Shown: positions 40,326-47,467 of the stretch, in pieces
How the letters are laid out: every line of letters begins with the position of its first letter
Numbering within the stretch: the first letter of the stretch is position 1
Source: DASYHS01 sp035998295
GTDB taxonomy: Bacteria; Pseudomonadota; Alphaproteobacteria; Azospirillales; Azospirillaceae
Assembly: GCF_035998295.1 (NCBI RefSeq)
Contig: NZ_DASYHS010000033.1
Location: forward strand, 1 to 53,487
Direction of reading: 5' to 3'
DNA length: 53,487 bases
Translations under genes and position numbers: made by a program
The notes under the pieces: model-generated
The model's input: only the letters and a program-made list of their open reading frames with translations
Told to the model about the DNA's origin: nothing
Database searches by the model: none

Positions 40326-40706
40326 GTCAACTCTCCGTATACGTATTTGCCGAGGTACGGCGCCACCTAATGGCTTGGAGCGGGCGACGTCGCGGCAGCC
40401 TGAACCGCACCGCGTCAAAATAGTTCCTGATCACGTTGTCAGTGATCGATATGAGCAGCCACGGCATTGGAAAAGCGGTATCACAGCCGCTCTTCAGTTT
40501 ATGTTTTTATCTTTATAAAGGTCCCGATCTACATTATATGATACAATAAGCAACTCTCGTGATCTTTGAACAGGCACTCCACAACCGGAAAAGCCCGGGC
40601 GGCTTGCAGCAGGGCCTGCACATTGAAGCTGAGCCGGTCGGAGCGAGCCGGCTTTTCTGACGTGCGGCTACGGCCGAGGAACTCGCCCGACCCTGAGGGT
40701 TCGTTT
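40326..40706. other. AT-rich intergenic region upstream of the CHRD/RTX gene
   Basis: About 380 bases without a convincing gene. It should contain the leftward promoter of the CHRD/RTX gene. Bases 40499-40560 are strikingly AT-rich for this genome (TTTATGTTTTTATCTTTATAAA, then TTATATGATACAATAA) and include a leftward TATAAT. On the leftward strand a short open stretch (RLSFNVQALLQAARAFPVVECLF) may be debris of a gene I cannot name. Composition suggests a junction or foreign DNA. Confidence 0.55.
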
Positions 40707-41134
40707 TCCCTCGTCCGCGGCCGGATGACCGTCATCGGCGGCACCTATGGAGAGGCGAACTGGGCGTGCGTCCAGTGCCGCGGACTGACCGGAGCGGGCG
40801 ACGGCAGCGGCGCGTTCCCGCGGCTGACGGGCCAGTCCGCCTGGTACCTGTTCAAGACGCTCCAGGACTACGCGGCGGGCCTGCGCCCCAACGAGGCCAT
40901 GCAGGCCGTCGCCGGCCTGCTGACGTGCGAGCAGATGCGCGACGTCGCCACCTGGTACGCTTCCCTGGAGGACGTGCCCTATCCCGCCGAAGTGCCGGAG
41001 CCCAAGCAGGACATGGTTCAACTGGGCGCCCCCATCGCCACCGCCGGCATCCGCGAGCAGGGCGTGCCCGCCTGCCAGGGCTGCCACGGGCCCATGGGCG
41101 TCGGACAGCCGCCCCTGTACCCCTACTTGGCCGG
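40707..41134 (+). pseudogene. Degenerate partial copy of the diheme cytochrome gene (direct repeat)
   Basis: A gapless 428-base copy of 34937-35364. It lacks the signal peptide, start and last third of the gene. The first heme site has changed from CVQCH to CVQCR (codon 40779-40781), removing the axial histidine, while the second, CQGCH, is kept. Other replacements include Arg to Cys in LLTCEQM. The reading frame is still open from 40566 to 41354, but flanking residues are unrelated to cytochromes, so this is a non-functional remnant. Confidence 0.88.
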
Positions 41135-41277
41135 CCATGGGCGTGGCCCAGGACCCGTAGGCCACGGCGGATACGCAGGTCGTGGCCGGGCGCAGATCCG
41201 GCGATGCGCAGCCTGCCGGACACGGGCCGGGGCCCCGGGGAACGATAGGCCGCACGAAGCGCGGCGGGTCCATGCCC

Positions 41278-42102
41278 TCAGGCGCGGCCCGCCGCGTCCG
41301 CCAGCACCTGCCGGATGCCCTCGGCGACCATGTCGGGATGGTCCTCGGGCGTGAAGTGCTTGCCCGACGGGATGGGATGGAGGGGTGCGGACAGGTCCCG
41401 CGCGAAGCGCTCGCCGTAGCGTATCTTCTGGAACCGGTCGGCGGCCCCCCAAACGATCCGGGCCGGGACCCGCAACCGCTTCAGGTCGCCCGCGACGGCC
41501 AGCGTGTCCTCGACATCGAAGGACCGGATCTGCCGTACGAATCCGGCGGGGCCTTCGCCCCCGGCATAGGGGAGCCAATGCACCCGCATCGCCTCCTTGG
41601 CGCGCGAGGCGTCGTCGTGGCCGCGGGCGAACAGCGTGGCCAGGACCGGCTTCAGCGCGGCGGGCGGCAGGCGGCGCAGGACGCCGCCGGCCAGGCGCAG
41701 CGCCTTGACGGCGGGAACGGGCCAGGAGTCGTAGCCGACGGCATTGGTCAGGAAAAGTCCCGCGCAGAGGTCCGGCCGGCGGACAGCCAGGATCTGCACC
41801 ACTCCGCCGCCGATATCGTGACCGGCCAGCACGGCCTTCCCGATCCCCAGCGCGTCGAGGAAGGCGGCCAGGTAGTCCGCCTGGCGCGCCACCGAGATGA
41901 CCCGGCCGCGGCCTTCCGCAATGGAGGCGCCGTACCCGACCATTTCCCAGGCCAGGCAGCGCGCGCCGGATATCCGCGGCACGACGTGGCGCCAGAGCGC
42001 CGGCGAGGTCGGTATCCCGTGCACCAGCACCACGGGGGCGCCCTCGCCCTCCTCGATCCAGCGCATCGCGATCCCGTCGACGGCGAGGGTCCGGGACTGC
42101 AT
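41278..42102 (-). CDS. Alpha/beta hydrolase, epoxide hydrolase/haloalkane dehalogenase-like
   Basis: 274-residue alpha/beta-hydrolase. The nucleophile elbow is AGHDIGG: an Asp, not Ser, which with the oxyanion HGIPTS motif (near residue 29) places it with epoxide hydrolases and haloalkane dehalogenases. The catalytic His is in SGKHFTPEDHP near the C-terminus and the acid probably the Asp of WGAADRFQKI. The Asp forms a covalent ester with the substrate in this group. It is cytoplasmic by appearance. Ends 141 bases from the cytochrome remnant; a VKOR-like gene lies eight bases upstream and is likely co-transcribed. Substrate unknown. Confidence 0.85.
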   Translation of the reverse strand: MQSRTLAVDGIAMRWIEEGEGAPVVLVHGIPTSPALWRHVVPRISGARCLAWEMVGYGASIAEGRGRVISVARQADYLAAFLDALGIGKAVLAGHDIGGGVVQILAVRRPDLCAGLFLTNAVGYDSWPVPAVKALRLAGGVLRRLPPAALKPVLATLFARGHDDASRAKEAMRVHWLPYAGGEGPAGFVRQIRSFDVEDTLAVAGDLKRLRVPARIVWGAADRFQKIRYGERFARDLSAPLHPIPSGKHFTPEDHPDMVAEGIRQVLADAAGRA

Positions 42103-42110
42103 GCCTCCCC

Positions 42111-42659
42111 CTATCGCCGCATCAGGCTCTCGAGCGCGCGCAGCGCCTCCGGTGCCACGAGGCCGAGCGTGGCGAAATGCATCAGGGCGTCCGTGACGCA
42201 GTAGGGGCACCAAGCCTCGTCCACATAGGGCATCTGATGGAACAGGTACTTGGCCGCGACGGCCGCCTGCGGGGCCGAGACGGCGGCCGCCAGCAGCGGC
42301 AGCCAGGGCCGCGTGCGCGCCCGGCCCGGCGGCCCGGCCGCGGCCAGGGCCAGGTTGACGGCATGGGCCACCAGCGTGATCGGGCCGTCCGGCATGCCGT
42401 ACCCGAACGCCTCCTCGGACGCATTGACCTTGTCGGAGTGGAAATGCGGCCAGCGCGTGGGCGGGTCGGGAAGGTGCCGGATGACGCCGGTCTGGTACAG
42501 GGCGACGATCCCCATGCTGGCGATGCCGGCCAGCGACACCGCCACGGTCGCGCGGCGGAGCCGCATGTCGCGGCCCCGGTCGTGCTGCATGCGCCGTTGC
42601 AGCCGCCGCGGCGGCATGTCGCCGCTGAGCGTCTCGCGAAGCAGGGTCTGCGCAGTCAT
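42111..42659 (-). CDS. VKOR-like membrane protein with CPYC motif
   Basis: 182 residues with four probable membrane helices: VAVSLAGIASMGIVALYQTGVI, VAHAVNLALAAAG, LPLLAAAVSAPQAAVAAKYLF and a last helix beginning at the redox-like motif WCPYCVTDALMHFATLGLV. CxxC at the start of the last helix is the arrangement of vitamin K epoxide reductase family proteins, which oxidise quinols while supplying DsbA-like partners. No separate thioredoxin-like domain is fused. Start ATG 42659 has AAAAGGA upstream. Forms a pair with the downstream hydrolase. Moderate certainty about the family. Confidence 0.65.
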   Translation of the reverse strand: MTAQTLLRETLSGDMPPRRLQRRMQHDRGRDMRLRRATVAVSLAGIASMGIVALYQTGVIRHLPDPPTRWPHFHSDKVNASEEAFGYGMPDGPITLVAHAVNLALAAAGPPGRARTRPWLPLLAAAVSAPQAAVAAKYLFHQMPYVDEAWCPYCVTDALMHFATLGLVAPEALRALESLMRR

Positions 42660-42783
42660 CTCGCGTCCTTTTCTGGCTCCGGTTCTGGCTCTGGCCCGTA
42701 AGCCCGCCGCGCGGGGAGCGCTCCGGCAGGGCAAGGCTCGTGGTATTCAACAGGCGTTCCCGGGCCGGTTCCCGCTGCCAGGA

Positions 42784-43647
42784 CTATTCGCCGGCGGCCA
42801 GCGCCCTGCGGCAAAGCTCGGCCAGGTCCTCGCAGGCCGTCGTATGGCCGTCGGCGGCCGCGTAGAACGCGAACGCCACCGACGGGAGATCCGGAAGGCC
42901 CAGGCGCCCGGCCACGTCCGCGAGGCCGGCCCCGAGCATGTGCTTCGTGCGGACGGTCACGCCCAGGCCGGCAAGGGCGGCGGAGCGCAGGCCCGAGAGG
43001 CTGGGGCTGGTGAACGACAGCTTGTAGGTCCTTCCCGCGGCCCCGAGGGCGTCGAGGGCGGCCGAGCGGAAGGTGCAGGGCGCCTCGAAAAGGGCGAGCC
43101 GCAGGGGGTCCGTCGGCCCGTCGGAACCGGCGTCCCGGCCGATCCACAGCATCGGAAGCTCGACGAGCACGTCGCGCGCTAGCGGATCGTCCCGGCGTAT
43201 GGCGACCGCCAGGTCCAGCTCGCCCCCGTGCACGGCCTCGATGAGCTTCGCGGACCGGTCGACCCGGAGGACTAGGTCCACGCCGGGGTGCTCGAGCGAG
43301 AAGCGCCGCAGCACGTCGGGAAGCGCGGCCTCGGCGAAATCCTGCGTCGTCCCGAAACGCAGCGGTGCCGAGGGGGCGGATGCCGGCCGGAAAGCCTGCA
43401 CCGCCTCGTCGTTGGCCTGGACCAGCCGCCGCGCCAAGCCCAGGAGCCGCTCGCCCGGCAGCGTGAGCGCCACCTCCCGATTGTTCCTGCGCAGGACCTT
43501 CGCCCCGATCTCCGCCTCCAGCCGCTGGATCTGGAGGCTTATGGCGGATGGGGACCTTCCGACGAGGCCGGCGGTCTCCGCGAAGCTGTGCCCGCCGGCG
43601 ATCAGCAGGAACGCGCGAAGCGTGCCGATGTCGAGGTTGCGGATCAT
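42784..43647 (-). CDS. LysR family transcriptional regulator
   Basis: 287 residues: N-terminal helix-turn-helix (TLRAFLLIAGGHSFAETAGLVGRSPSAISLQIQRLEAEIGAKVLRRNNREVALTLPGERLL) and a LysR substrate-binding domain (PLRFGTTQDFAEAALPDVLRRFSLEHPGVDLVLRVD, ELDLAVAIRRDD). It is divergent from the tautomerase gene at 43745 and, by the usual rule for this family, is likely to control it and itself through the 97-base region between them. Ribosome site before ATG 43647 is weak. Confidence 0.92.
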   Translation of the reverse strand: MIRNLDIGTLRAFLLIAGGHSFAETAGLVGRSPSAISLQIQRLEAEIGAKVLRRNNREVALTLPGERLLGLARRLVQANDEAVQAFRPASAPSAPLRFGTTQDFAEAALPDVLRRFSLEHPGVDLVLRVDRSAKLIEAVHGGELDLAVAIRRDDPLARDVLVELPMLWIGRDAGSDGPTDPLRLALFEAPCTFRSAALDALGAAGRTYKLSFTSPSLSGLRSAALAGLGVTVRTKHMLGAGLADVAGRLGLPDLPSVAFAFYAAADGHTTACEDLAELCRRALAAGE

Positions 43648-43673
43648 TGGATTAACATAATTGAACTATTCGA

Positions 43674-43695
43674 TCAGGTAAATTCGTTTTCCTGA
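43674..43695. promoter_or_regulatory. Inverted repeat in the LysR/tautomerase divergent promoter
   Basis: TCAGGTAAA and TTTTCCTGA pair at eight of nine positions around TTCG. An imperfect ATTGAAC-T-ATTCGAT dyad lies just before it (43660-43674). LysR regulators usually bind a T-N11-A dyad plus a second site near the promoter, so both may be used. Confidence 0.45.
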
Positions 43696-43744
43696 ACCAT
43701 GACCCCGTCCTACCCTGGCCTCCTCATCAACGGAGGGTGCAACC

Positions 43745-44161
43745 ATGCCGATCCTGAACGTCAAAGTCTCAGCAGCCGCATCGCCCGAGCTGTCCGCGGC
43801 CATCGCCGACGGGCTGGTCGGGCTGACGGCCGGAATCCTGAAGAAGAACCCGGCCATCACCGCGGTGGCGCTCGAGTACACGGCGCCGGAACATTGGATC
43901 GTGGGCGGCAGGAGCCTTGCCGACCAGGGCAAGGCAAGCTTCTGGCTGGACATCAAGGTGGTGGAAGGGACGAACACCAAGGACCAGAAGGAGCAGTACC
44001 TGTCGGAGGTGTACGGCTTCATGCGCGGCGTCCTGGGCGACCTGCACGAGGAGAGCTACGCCCTCGTCCACGAGGTCCGCGCCGACGCCTACGGGTTCGG
44101 CGGCCTGACGCAGGAGCACCGCTACATCGCGGGCAAGCTCCGCGACCGGGCCGCGGCCTGA
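43745..44161 (+). CDS. Tautomerase family protein
   Basis: 138-residue protein with Pro directly after the initiator Met (MPILNVKVS), the catalytic base of the 4-oxalocrotonate tautomerase superfamily. At twice the length of the 62-residue enzyme it belongs to the longer, fused-repeat branch; the second beta-alpha-beta unit starts near FWLDIKVVEGTNTKDQKEQYLSEVYGFM. Typical chemistry is keto-enol tautomerisation or related hydration of unsaturated acids. GGAGGG precedes the ATG. Divergent from a LysR regulator; likely its target. Confidence 0.85.
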   Translation: MPILNVKVSAAASPELSAAIADGLVGLTAGILKKNPAITAVALEYTAPEHWIVGGRSLADQGKASFWLDIKVVEGTNTKDQKEQYLSEVYGFMRGVLGDLHEESYALVHEVRADAYGFGGLTQEHRYIAGKLRDRAAA

Positions 44162-44276
44162 TCCCGCGATCCGGACCCGCGACTTCGGCACTTCCGGCCT
44201 GTTGGCGGGGTGTATGCGCCGCCCGGACCCGACGGACGGCGCTCCGAAGGATCGAAACCCGGGAGCCGGACGCGGC

Positions 44277-45077
44277 ATGACGGCCTACATCCCCTATTGC
44301 GGAAGCCCGCCGGTTCCAGGCGAACTGATGGGCGCCTGGAACCTGGACCCCTGGCTGCTCGCGGGTCTGGGCGCCGCGATGCTCGGCTACGGCCTGGGTG
44401 CCGCCCGCGCGCGGGATGTCGGGGCACTCCGCGCCGGCGCTTTCGCGGTCGGCTGGCTGCTGGTGGCGGCATGCCTGGTGTCGCCGCTGTGCAACCTGAC
44501 CGTCGCCCTGTTCTCCGCCCGCGTGGCCCAACACATGCTGTTGACGCTGGTCGCGGCCCCGCTGGTGGTCCTCGGCCGCCCGGAGCGGGCGTTCGCCGCC
44601 TTGCTGGGCGGCGTTCGGATCGGGCGCCTGCCGGGCCTGGCCTGGGTCGGTCCCGCGGCCTTCGCGGTCCTGCTGTGGTTCTGGCATCTGCCGGTGCCCT
44701 ACGACGCGACGCTCCGGAGCGACGGCGCCTACTGGGCGATGCATCTCAGCCTGTTCGGCGCGGCGCTCCTGCTGTGGCGCGTGCTGCTGCCGGACGGGGC
44801 TGCGCCGGCGCTGGTGGCGGTCGGGGCCGGGTTCCTGACCTCCCTCCAGATGGGACTGCTGGGCGCGTTCCTGACCCTGGCGGGCGGCGCCTGGTACGAG
44901 AGCCACGAGGCGACGAGCTGGCCCTGGGGGCTGTCGCCACTGGCCGACCAGCAGTTGGGCGGGCTGATCATGTGGGTGCCGGGCTGCGCCGTGTTCCTCG
45001 TCGCCGGGCTCGCGGGCGTTGCGTCGCTGCTCTCTCGGCTGGAGCGCCGCGGCGATCCGGTTCAGTCCAGGCCGTAG
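44277..45077 (+). CDS. ctaG: Cytochrome c oxidase assembly factor CtaG (caa3 type)
   Basis: 266-residue membrane protein with about six to seven helices. The Caa3_CtaG pattern is visible: LVSPLCNLTVALFSARVAQHMLLTLVAAPLVVLGRPE, LWFWHLPVPYDATLRS, MHLSLFGAALLLWRVLL, and LADQQLGGLIMWVPG. It helps insert copper into the caa3 oxidase encoded just to the right in the opposite direction. Start ATG 44277 (MTAYIPYCG) has GGGAG upstream. Its last 16 bases overlap the end of the convergent cytochrome gene. Confidence 0.9.
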   Translation: MTAYIPYCGSPPVPGELMGAWNLDPWLLAGLGAAMLGYGLGAARARDVGALRAGAFAVGWLLVAACLVSPLCNLTVALFSARVAQHMLLTLVAAPLVVLGRPERAFAALLGGVRIGRLPGLAWVGPAAFAVLLWFWHLPVPYDATLRSDGAYWAMHLSLFGAALLLWRVLLPDGAAPALVAVGAGFLTSLQMGLLGAFLTLAGGAWYESHEATSWPWGLSPLADQQLGGLIMWVPGCAVFLVAGLAGVASLLSRLERRGDPVQSRP

Positions 45078-45442
45078 AGATAGGCGGCGATGTCGCGGGC
45101 GTGCTCTGGCGTGACGCCCAGGTCCGGCATCGCGCTCAGCGGGTCCACCTCCTGCGGGTCCATCAGCCAGCGGATCATGTTCTCAGGCCGGTTCGGCAGC
45201 ACGCCGGCGATGTAGCGGCGCGTGGCCATGCCCTCCAGGGGCGGGCCGACATGGACGCTGGCGCCGACGATGCCCGGGACGACGTGGCAGGTCGTGCAGG
45301 CGTACTGGCGCAGCGCCTTCTGTCCGGTCTCGGCATCGCCGAGCAGCTCGCGCCCCTCGTCCGGGGCATCCTGCGCACCGGCCAAGCCCGGCCCGGCCGC
45401 CAGAAGCGCGGCCGCAAGGAGCACGCGGGCCCGCCCGGTCAT
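45062..45442 (-). CDS. Monoheme c-type cytochrome
   Basis: 126-residue periplasmic cytochrome. Signal peptide ends near GLAGA-QD, heme site CTTCH, distal Met in SAMPDLGV, and the end EHARDIAAYLYGLD. VGPPLEGMATRRYIAGVLPNRPENMIRWLMDP matches the cytochromes at 46021 and 30575, a local paralogue family. Start overlaps the upstream cytochrome's stop by four bases, so it belongs to the caa3 operon. Probably an electron donor or accessory heme protein of the oxidase. Confidence 0.88.
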   Translation of the reverse strand: MTGRARVLLAAALLAAGPGLAGAQDAPDEGRELLGDAETGQKALRQYACTTCHVVPGIVGASVHVGPPLEGMATRRYIAGVLPNRPENMIRWLMDPQEVDPLSAMPDLGVTPEHARDIAAYLYGLD

Positions 45443-46017
45443 GGCGCCCCCCATCGGCTGGACAGCTGCGGGGCGGGTTGCGGCCCGGCGAGGCCGCCCT
45501 GTTCCACCATCGCCCTGTAGCGTACCGGCGCGATCGTCGGCAGGTGCATGACGAAAGCCGTCACGGCCCACATCTCTTCCGGGCTCATGCGGAACTTCCA
45601 GGCCGGCATTCCGCTCATCTTCACGCCGTTCTCGACGATCCAGAAGATCTCCTCCGGGCTCCAGTTCCGCGCGCTGTGCGCCAGGTTGGCCGGCAGCGGC
45701 GTCATGCCCAGGGCGAAGGGCTGCGGCGCCACGCCGGGCGCCCCGTGGCACTGGACGCAGTGCACCTGGTAATGGTCGAAGCCCGTCTCCAGCAGCTCCG
45801 GGTCGTCGAGGTCGACCGGCACGGCCTCGGGCGCGCGGATCGCCACCGAGCGCCGCAGCGCCACGTCGAAGATCCAGTAGACCGGCCGCGTATGCTGGGC
45901 GATCGCCGAGATATCGTAGATCCCGGAATAGACGAAGGCCAGGCCGCCGGCCGCGCCGAGGGCCGCCAGCCCGACGACGAACAGGAATGCCTTGCGCACG
46001 GTGCTGCGGGCCGGCAT
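45439..46017 (-). CDS. Membrane-anchored c-type cytochrome
   Basis: 192 residues. One N-terminal hydrophobic helix (KAFLFVVGLAALGAAGGLAFVYSGIY) probably stays as a membrane anchor. The heme site CVQCH is near residue 88, followed by GAPGVAPQPFALGMTPLPANLAHSARNWSPEEIFWIVENGVKMSGMPAWKF with the distal Met in SGMPAW. This domain is common in bacterial dehydrogenase or oxidase-linked cytochromes. Gene is spaced by three bases from the next cytochrome and coupled to the previous one; part of the caa3 operon. Confidence 0.88.
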   Translation of the reverse strand: MPARSTVRKAFLFVVGLAALGAAGGLAFVYSGIYDISAIAQHTRPVYWIFDVALRRSVAIRAPEAVPVDLDDPELLETGFDHYQVHCVQCHGAPGVAPQPFALGMTPLPANLAHSARNWSPEEIFWIVENGVKMSGMPAWKFRMSPEEMWAVTAFVMHLPTIAPVRYRAMVEQGGLAGPQPAPQLSSRWGAP

Positions 46018-46020
46018 CGC

Positions 46021-46419
46021 TCAGCCACCCTCGAGGGAATAGAGGAAGGCCGCGATGTCCGTCGCCTCCCGCTCGCTGAGCCCCAGGTCGGGCATCGCCG
46101 TGCGCGGGTCGATCGCGGGCGGGTCCATCAGCCAGCGCACCATGTTCTCCGGCAGGTTGGGCAGGACGCCGGCGATGTAGACCTGGCTCGACAGCGCGTT
46201 CAGCGGCGGCCCCACATTGGCGTCCGGGCCGCGCACGCCGTCGATGCGGTGGCATGCGCCGCAGCCATGGGCCCGGACCAGGAAGTGGCCGGCCTCGGGG
46301 TCGCCGCCCGGCACCGTCATGGCCGCGTCGTAGGCGCCGCCCTCGCCGCAGCCGGCCAGCAGCGACAGGGCGAGGAGCAGCGTTCCCGCGGTGGTTCCGC
46401 CTTTCGTCGTCGTTTCCAT
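46021..46419 (-). CDS. Monoheme c-type cytochrome lipoprotein
   Basis: 132 residues. Lipoprotein signal with LLAGC, heme site CGACH, distal Met in TAMPDLGL, end DIAAFLYSLEGG. Close in sequence to the cytochromes at 45062 and 30575 (VYIAGVLPNLPENMVRWLMDPPAIDP). ATG 46419 gives a normal lipoprotein signal; an ATG at 46458 overlaps the upstream stop as ATGA and would add 13 residues, so coupling from there is possible. Part of the oxidase operon, anchored by lipid at the periplasmic face. Confidence 0.88.
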   Translation of the reverse strand: METTTKGGTTAGTLLLALSLLAGCGEGGAYDAAMTVPGGDPEAGHFLVRAHGCGACHRIDGVRGPDANVGPPLNALSSQVYIAGVLPNLPENMVRWLMDPPAIDPRTAMPDLGLSEREATDIAAFLYSLEGG

Positions 46420-46454
46420 GCTTTGGTAACGGCTGGCCGCGCCGGACGTCCCGT

Positions 46455-46850
46455 TCATCGCACGCACGGGTCCAGGATGAAGTTCGGAATCCCCTCGACC
46501 GCGATCCCGGCCAGGCTCAACGCCGCGATCATCATGCCGGCGAAGGCCATGAAGCGGCTGCGCGCCGCCGGGCCGCCCTCCGGCCCCGGCCAGCCGCGGC
46601 CGGCGCGCCGCCAGTTCCGCCACGACAGCAGCAGCGCCGCCGCCGCGAGCGCCAGCGCCACCGCCGTGACCAGATGCAGCCACGCGCCGTCCCCGGCCTC
46701 GCACAGGGCCGGGACCAGCGCGTAGCTGACGTTCTGGTGCAGCGCCCAGGCCGCCGGCCCGATCCCCCAGCCGAGCCAAAGCCATGCGGCGGAACGCCCC
46801 CGGAAGGGGGGCTCCCCGTCGTGCGTGTCGCCGTCGCGCGGTGGTGCCAT
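46455..46850 (-). CDS. Small membrane protein of the caa3 oxidase operon, unknown function
   Basis: 131 residues with three hydrophobic helices: AWLWLGWGIGPAAWALHQNVSYAL, WLHLVTAVALALAAAALLLSW and FMAFAGMMIAALSLAGIAVEGIPNFI. The short N-terminus is polar (MAPPRDGDTHDGEPPF). The AWALHQNVSYALVPALC and EGIPNFILDPC segments look conserved in kind, with a Cys near each end of the periplasmic side. I cannot assign a family. It sits 11 bases after coxC and, with GGGAG before its ATG, is translated as part of the oxidase operon; a subunit or assembly role is inferred. Confidence 0.75.
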   Translation of the reverse strand: MAPPRDGDTHDGEPPFRGRSAAWLWLGWGIGPAAWALHQNVSYALVPALCEAGDGAWLHLVTAVALALAAAALLLSWRNWRRAGRGWPGPEGGPAARSRFMAFAGMMIAALSLAGIAVEGIPNFILDPCVR

Positions 46851-46861
46851 CGGACGCTCCC

Positions 46862-47464
46862 TCACAGCAGGCGCGGGGCCCAGTAGAGGGTGAGGTAGAA
46901 CGGCACCCAGGCGGCGGACACGAAGTACCAGTACAGCGTGTCGACCACGACGGCGAGCTGCCGTTCCGGATTGAAATAGCCCCTGATCGCCAGGACGAGG
47001 ACCACCGCGGTCCCGACGATGGCCGAGGCGATATGGGTAAAGTGGAAGCCGGTGATGGTCCAGACGATCGAGCCGTAGGCGTGGTCGCTCCACTTGAACC
47101 CGAAGAGCTGCATCTCCCGCCAGCGCAGGGCCAGGACCGTGCAGTGGAACAGCAGACTGAGCGACAGCCCCGCGATCAGGACGGCGCGGTTGTCGCGATT
47201 CAGGCCCCAGCTCGCCCACCACATCGTCACCATGCTCGCCAGCAGCAGGGCGAGGTTGACGCTCGGCCAGAGCAGCGGCGGCGGCTCGATCCCGGCCGGC
47301 GGCCAGGCCTCCGCGCTGCGCATCAGGTAGAAGTAGCTGACGATGAACGCGCTCACCACGGTCAGCTCGATCATGATCAGCCACAGCACGCCCCACCACA
47401 GCGGGTGGCGGTTGGCTGCGAAGCGGCTGAAGCCGGCGACGTCGACGGTGCTTCGGGTGTCCAT
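46862..47464 (-). CDS. coxC: Cytochrome c oxidase subunit III
   Basis: 200-residue integral membrane protein with five helices, the short form typical of caa3 and quinol oxidases. Family signatures: WWGVLWLIMIELTVVSAFIVSYFYLMRSAEAWPP, TGFHFTHIASAIVGTAVVLVLAIRGYFNPER and WYFVSAAWVPFYLTLYWAPRLL. It stabilises the proton-pumping subunit I. Gene start is three bases after the subunit I stop. Confidence 0.92.
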   Translation of the reverse strand: MDTRSTVDVAGFSRFAANRHPLWWGVLWLIMIELTVVSAFIVSYFYLMRSAEAWPPAGIEPPPLLWPSVNLALLLASMVTMWWASWGLNRDNRAVLIAGLSLSLLFHCTVLALRWREMQLFGFKWSDHAYGSIVWTITGFHFTHIASAIVGTAVVLVLAIRGYFNPERQLAVVVDTLYWYFVSAAWVPFYLTLYWAPRLL

Positions 47465-47467
47465 CCC

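Noticed and set aside
41123..41578. Minus-strand open frame between the cytochrome remnant and the hydrolase
   Set aside because: It lies in a shadow frame over the 3' end of the hydrolase gene with arginine/proline-rich composition and no motif.
42671..42694. Imperfect 12-bp tandem repeat (TTCTGGCTCCGG, TTCTGGCTCTGG) upstream of the VKOR-like gene
   Set aside because: Too short and only two copies; probably chance or slippage in a leader sequence, with no sign of function.
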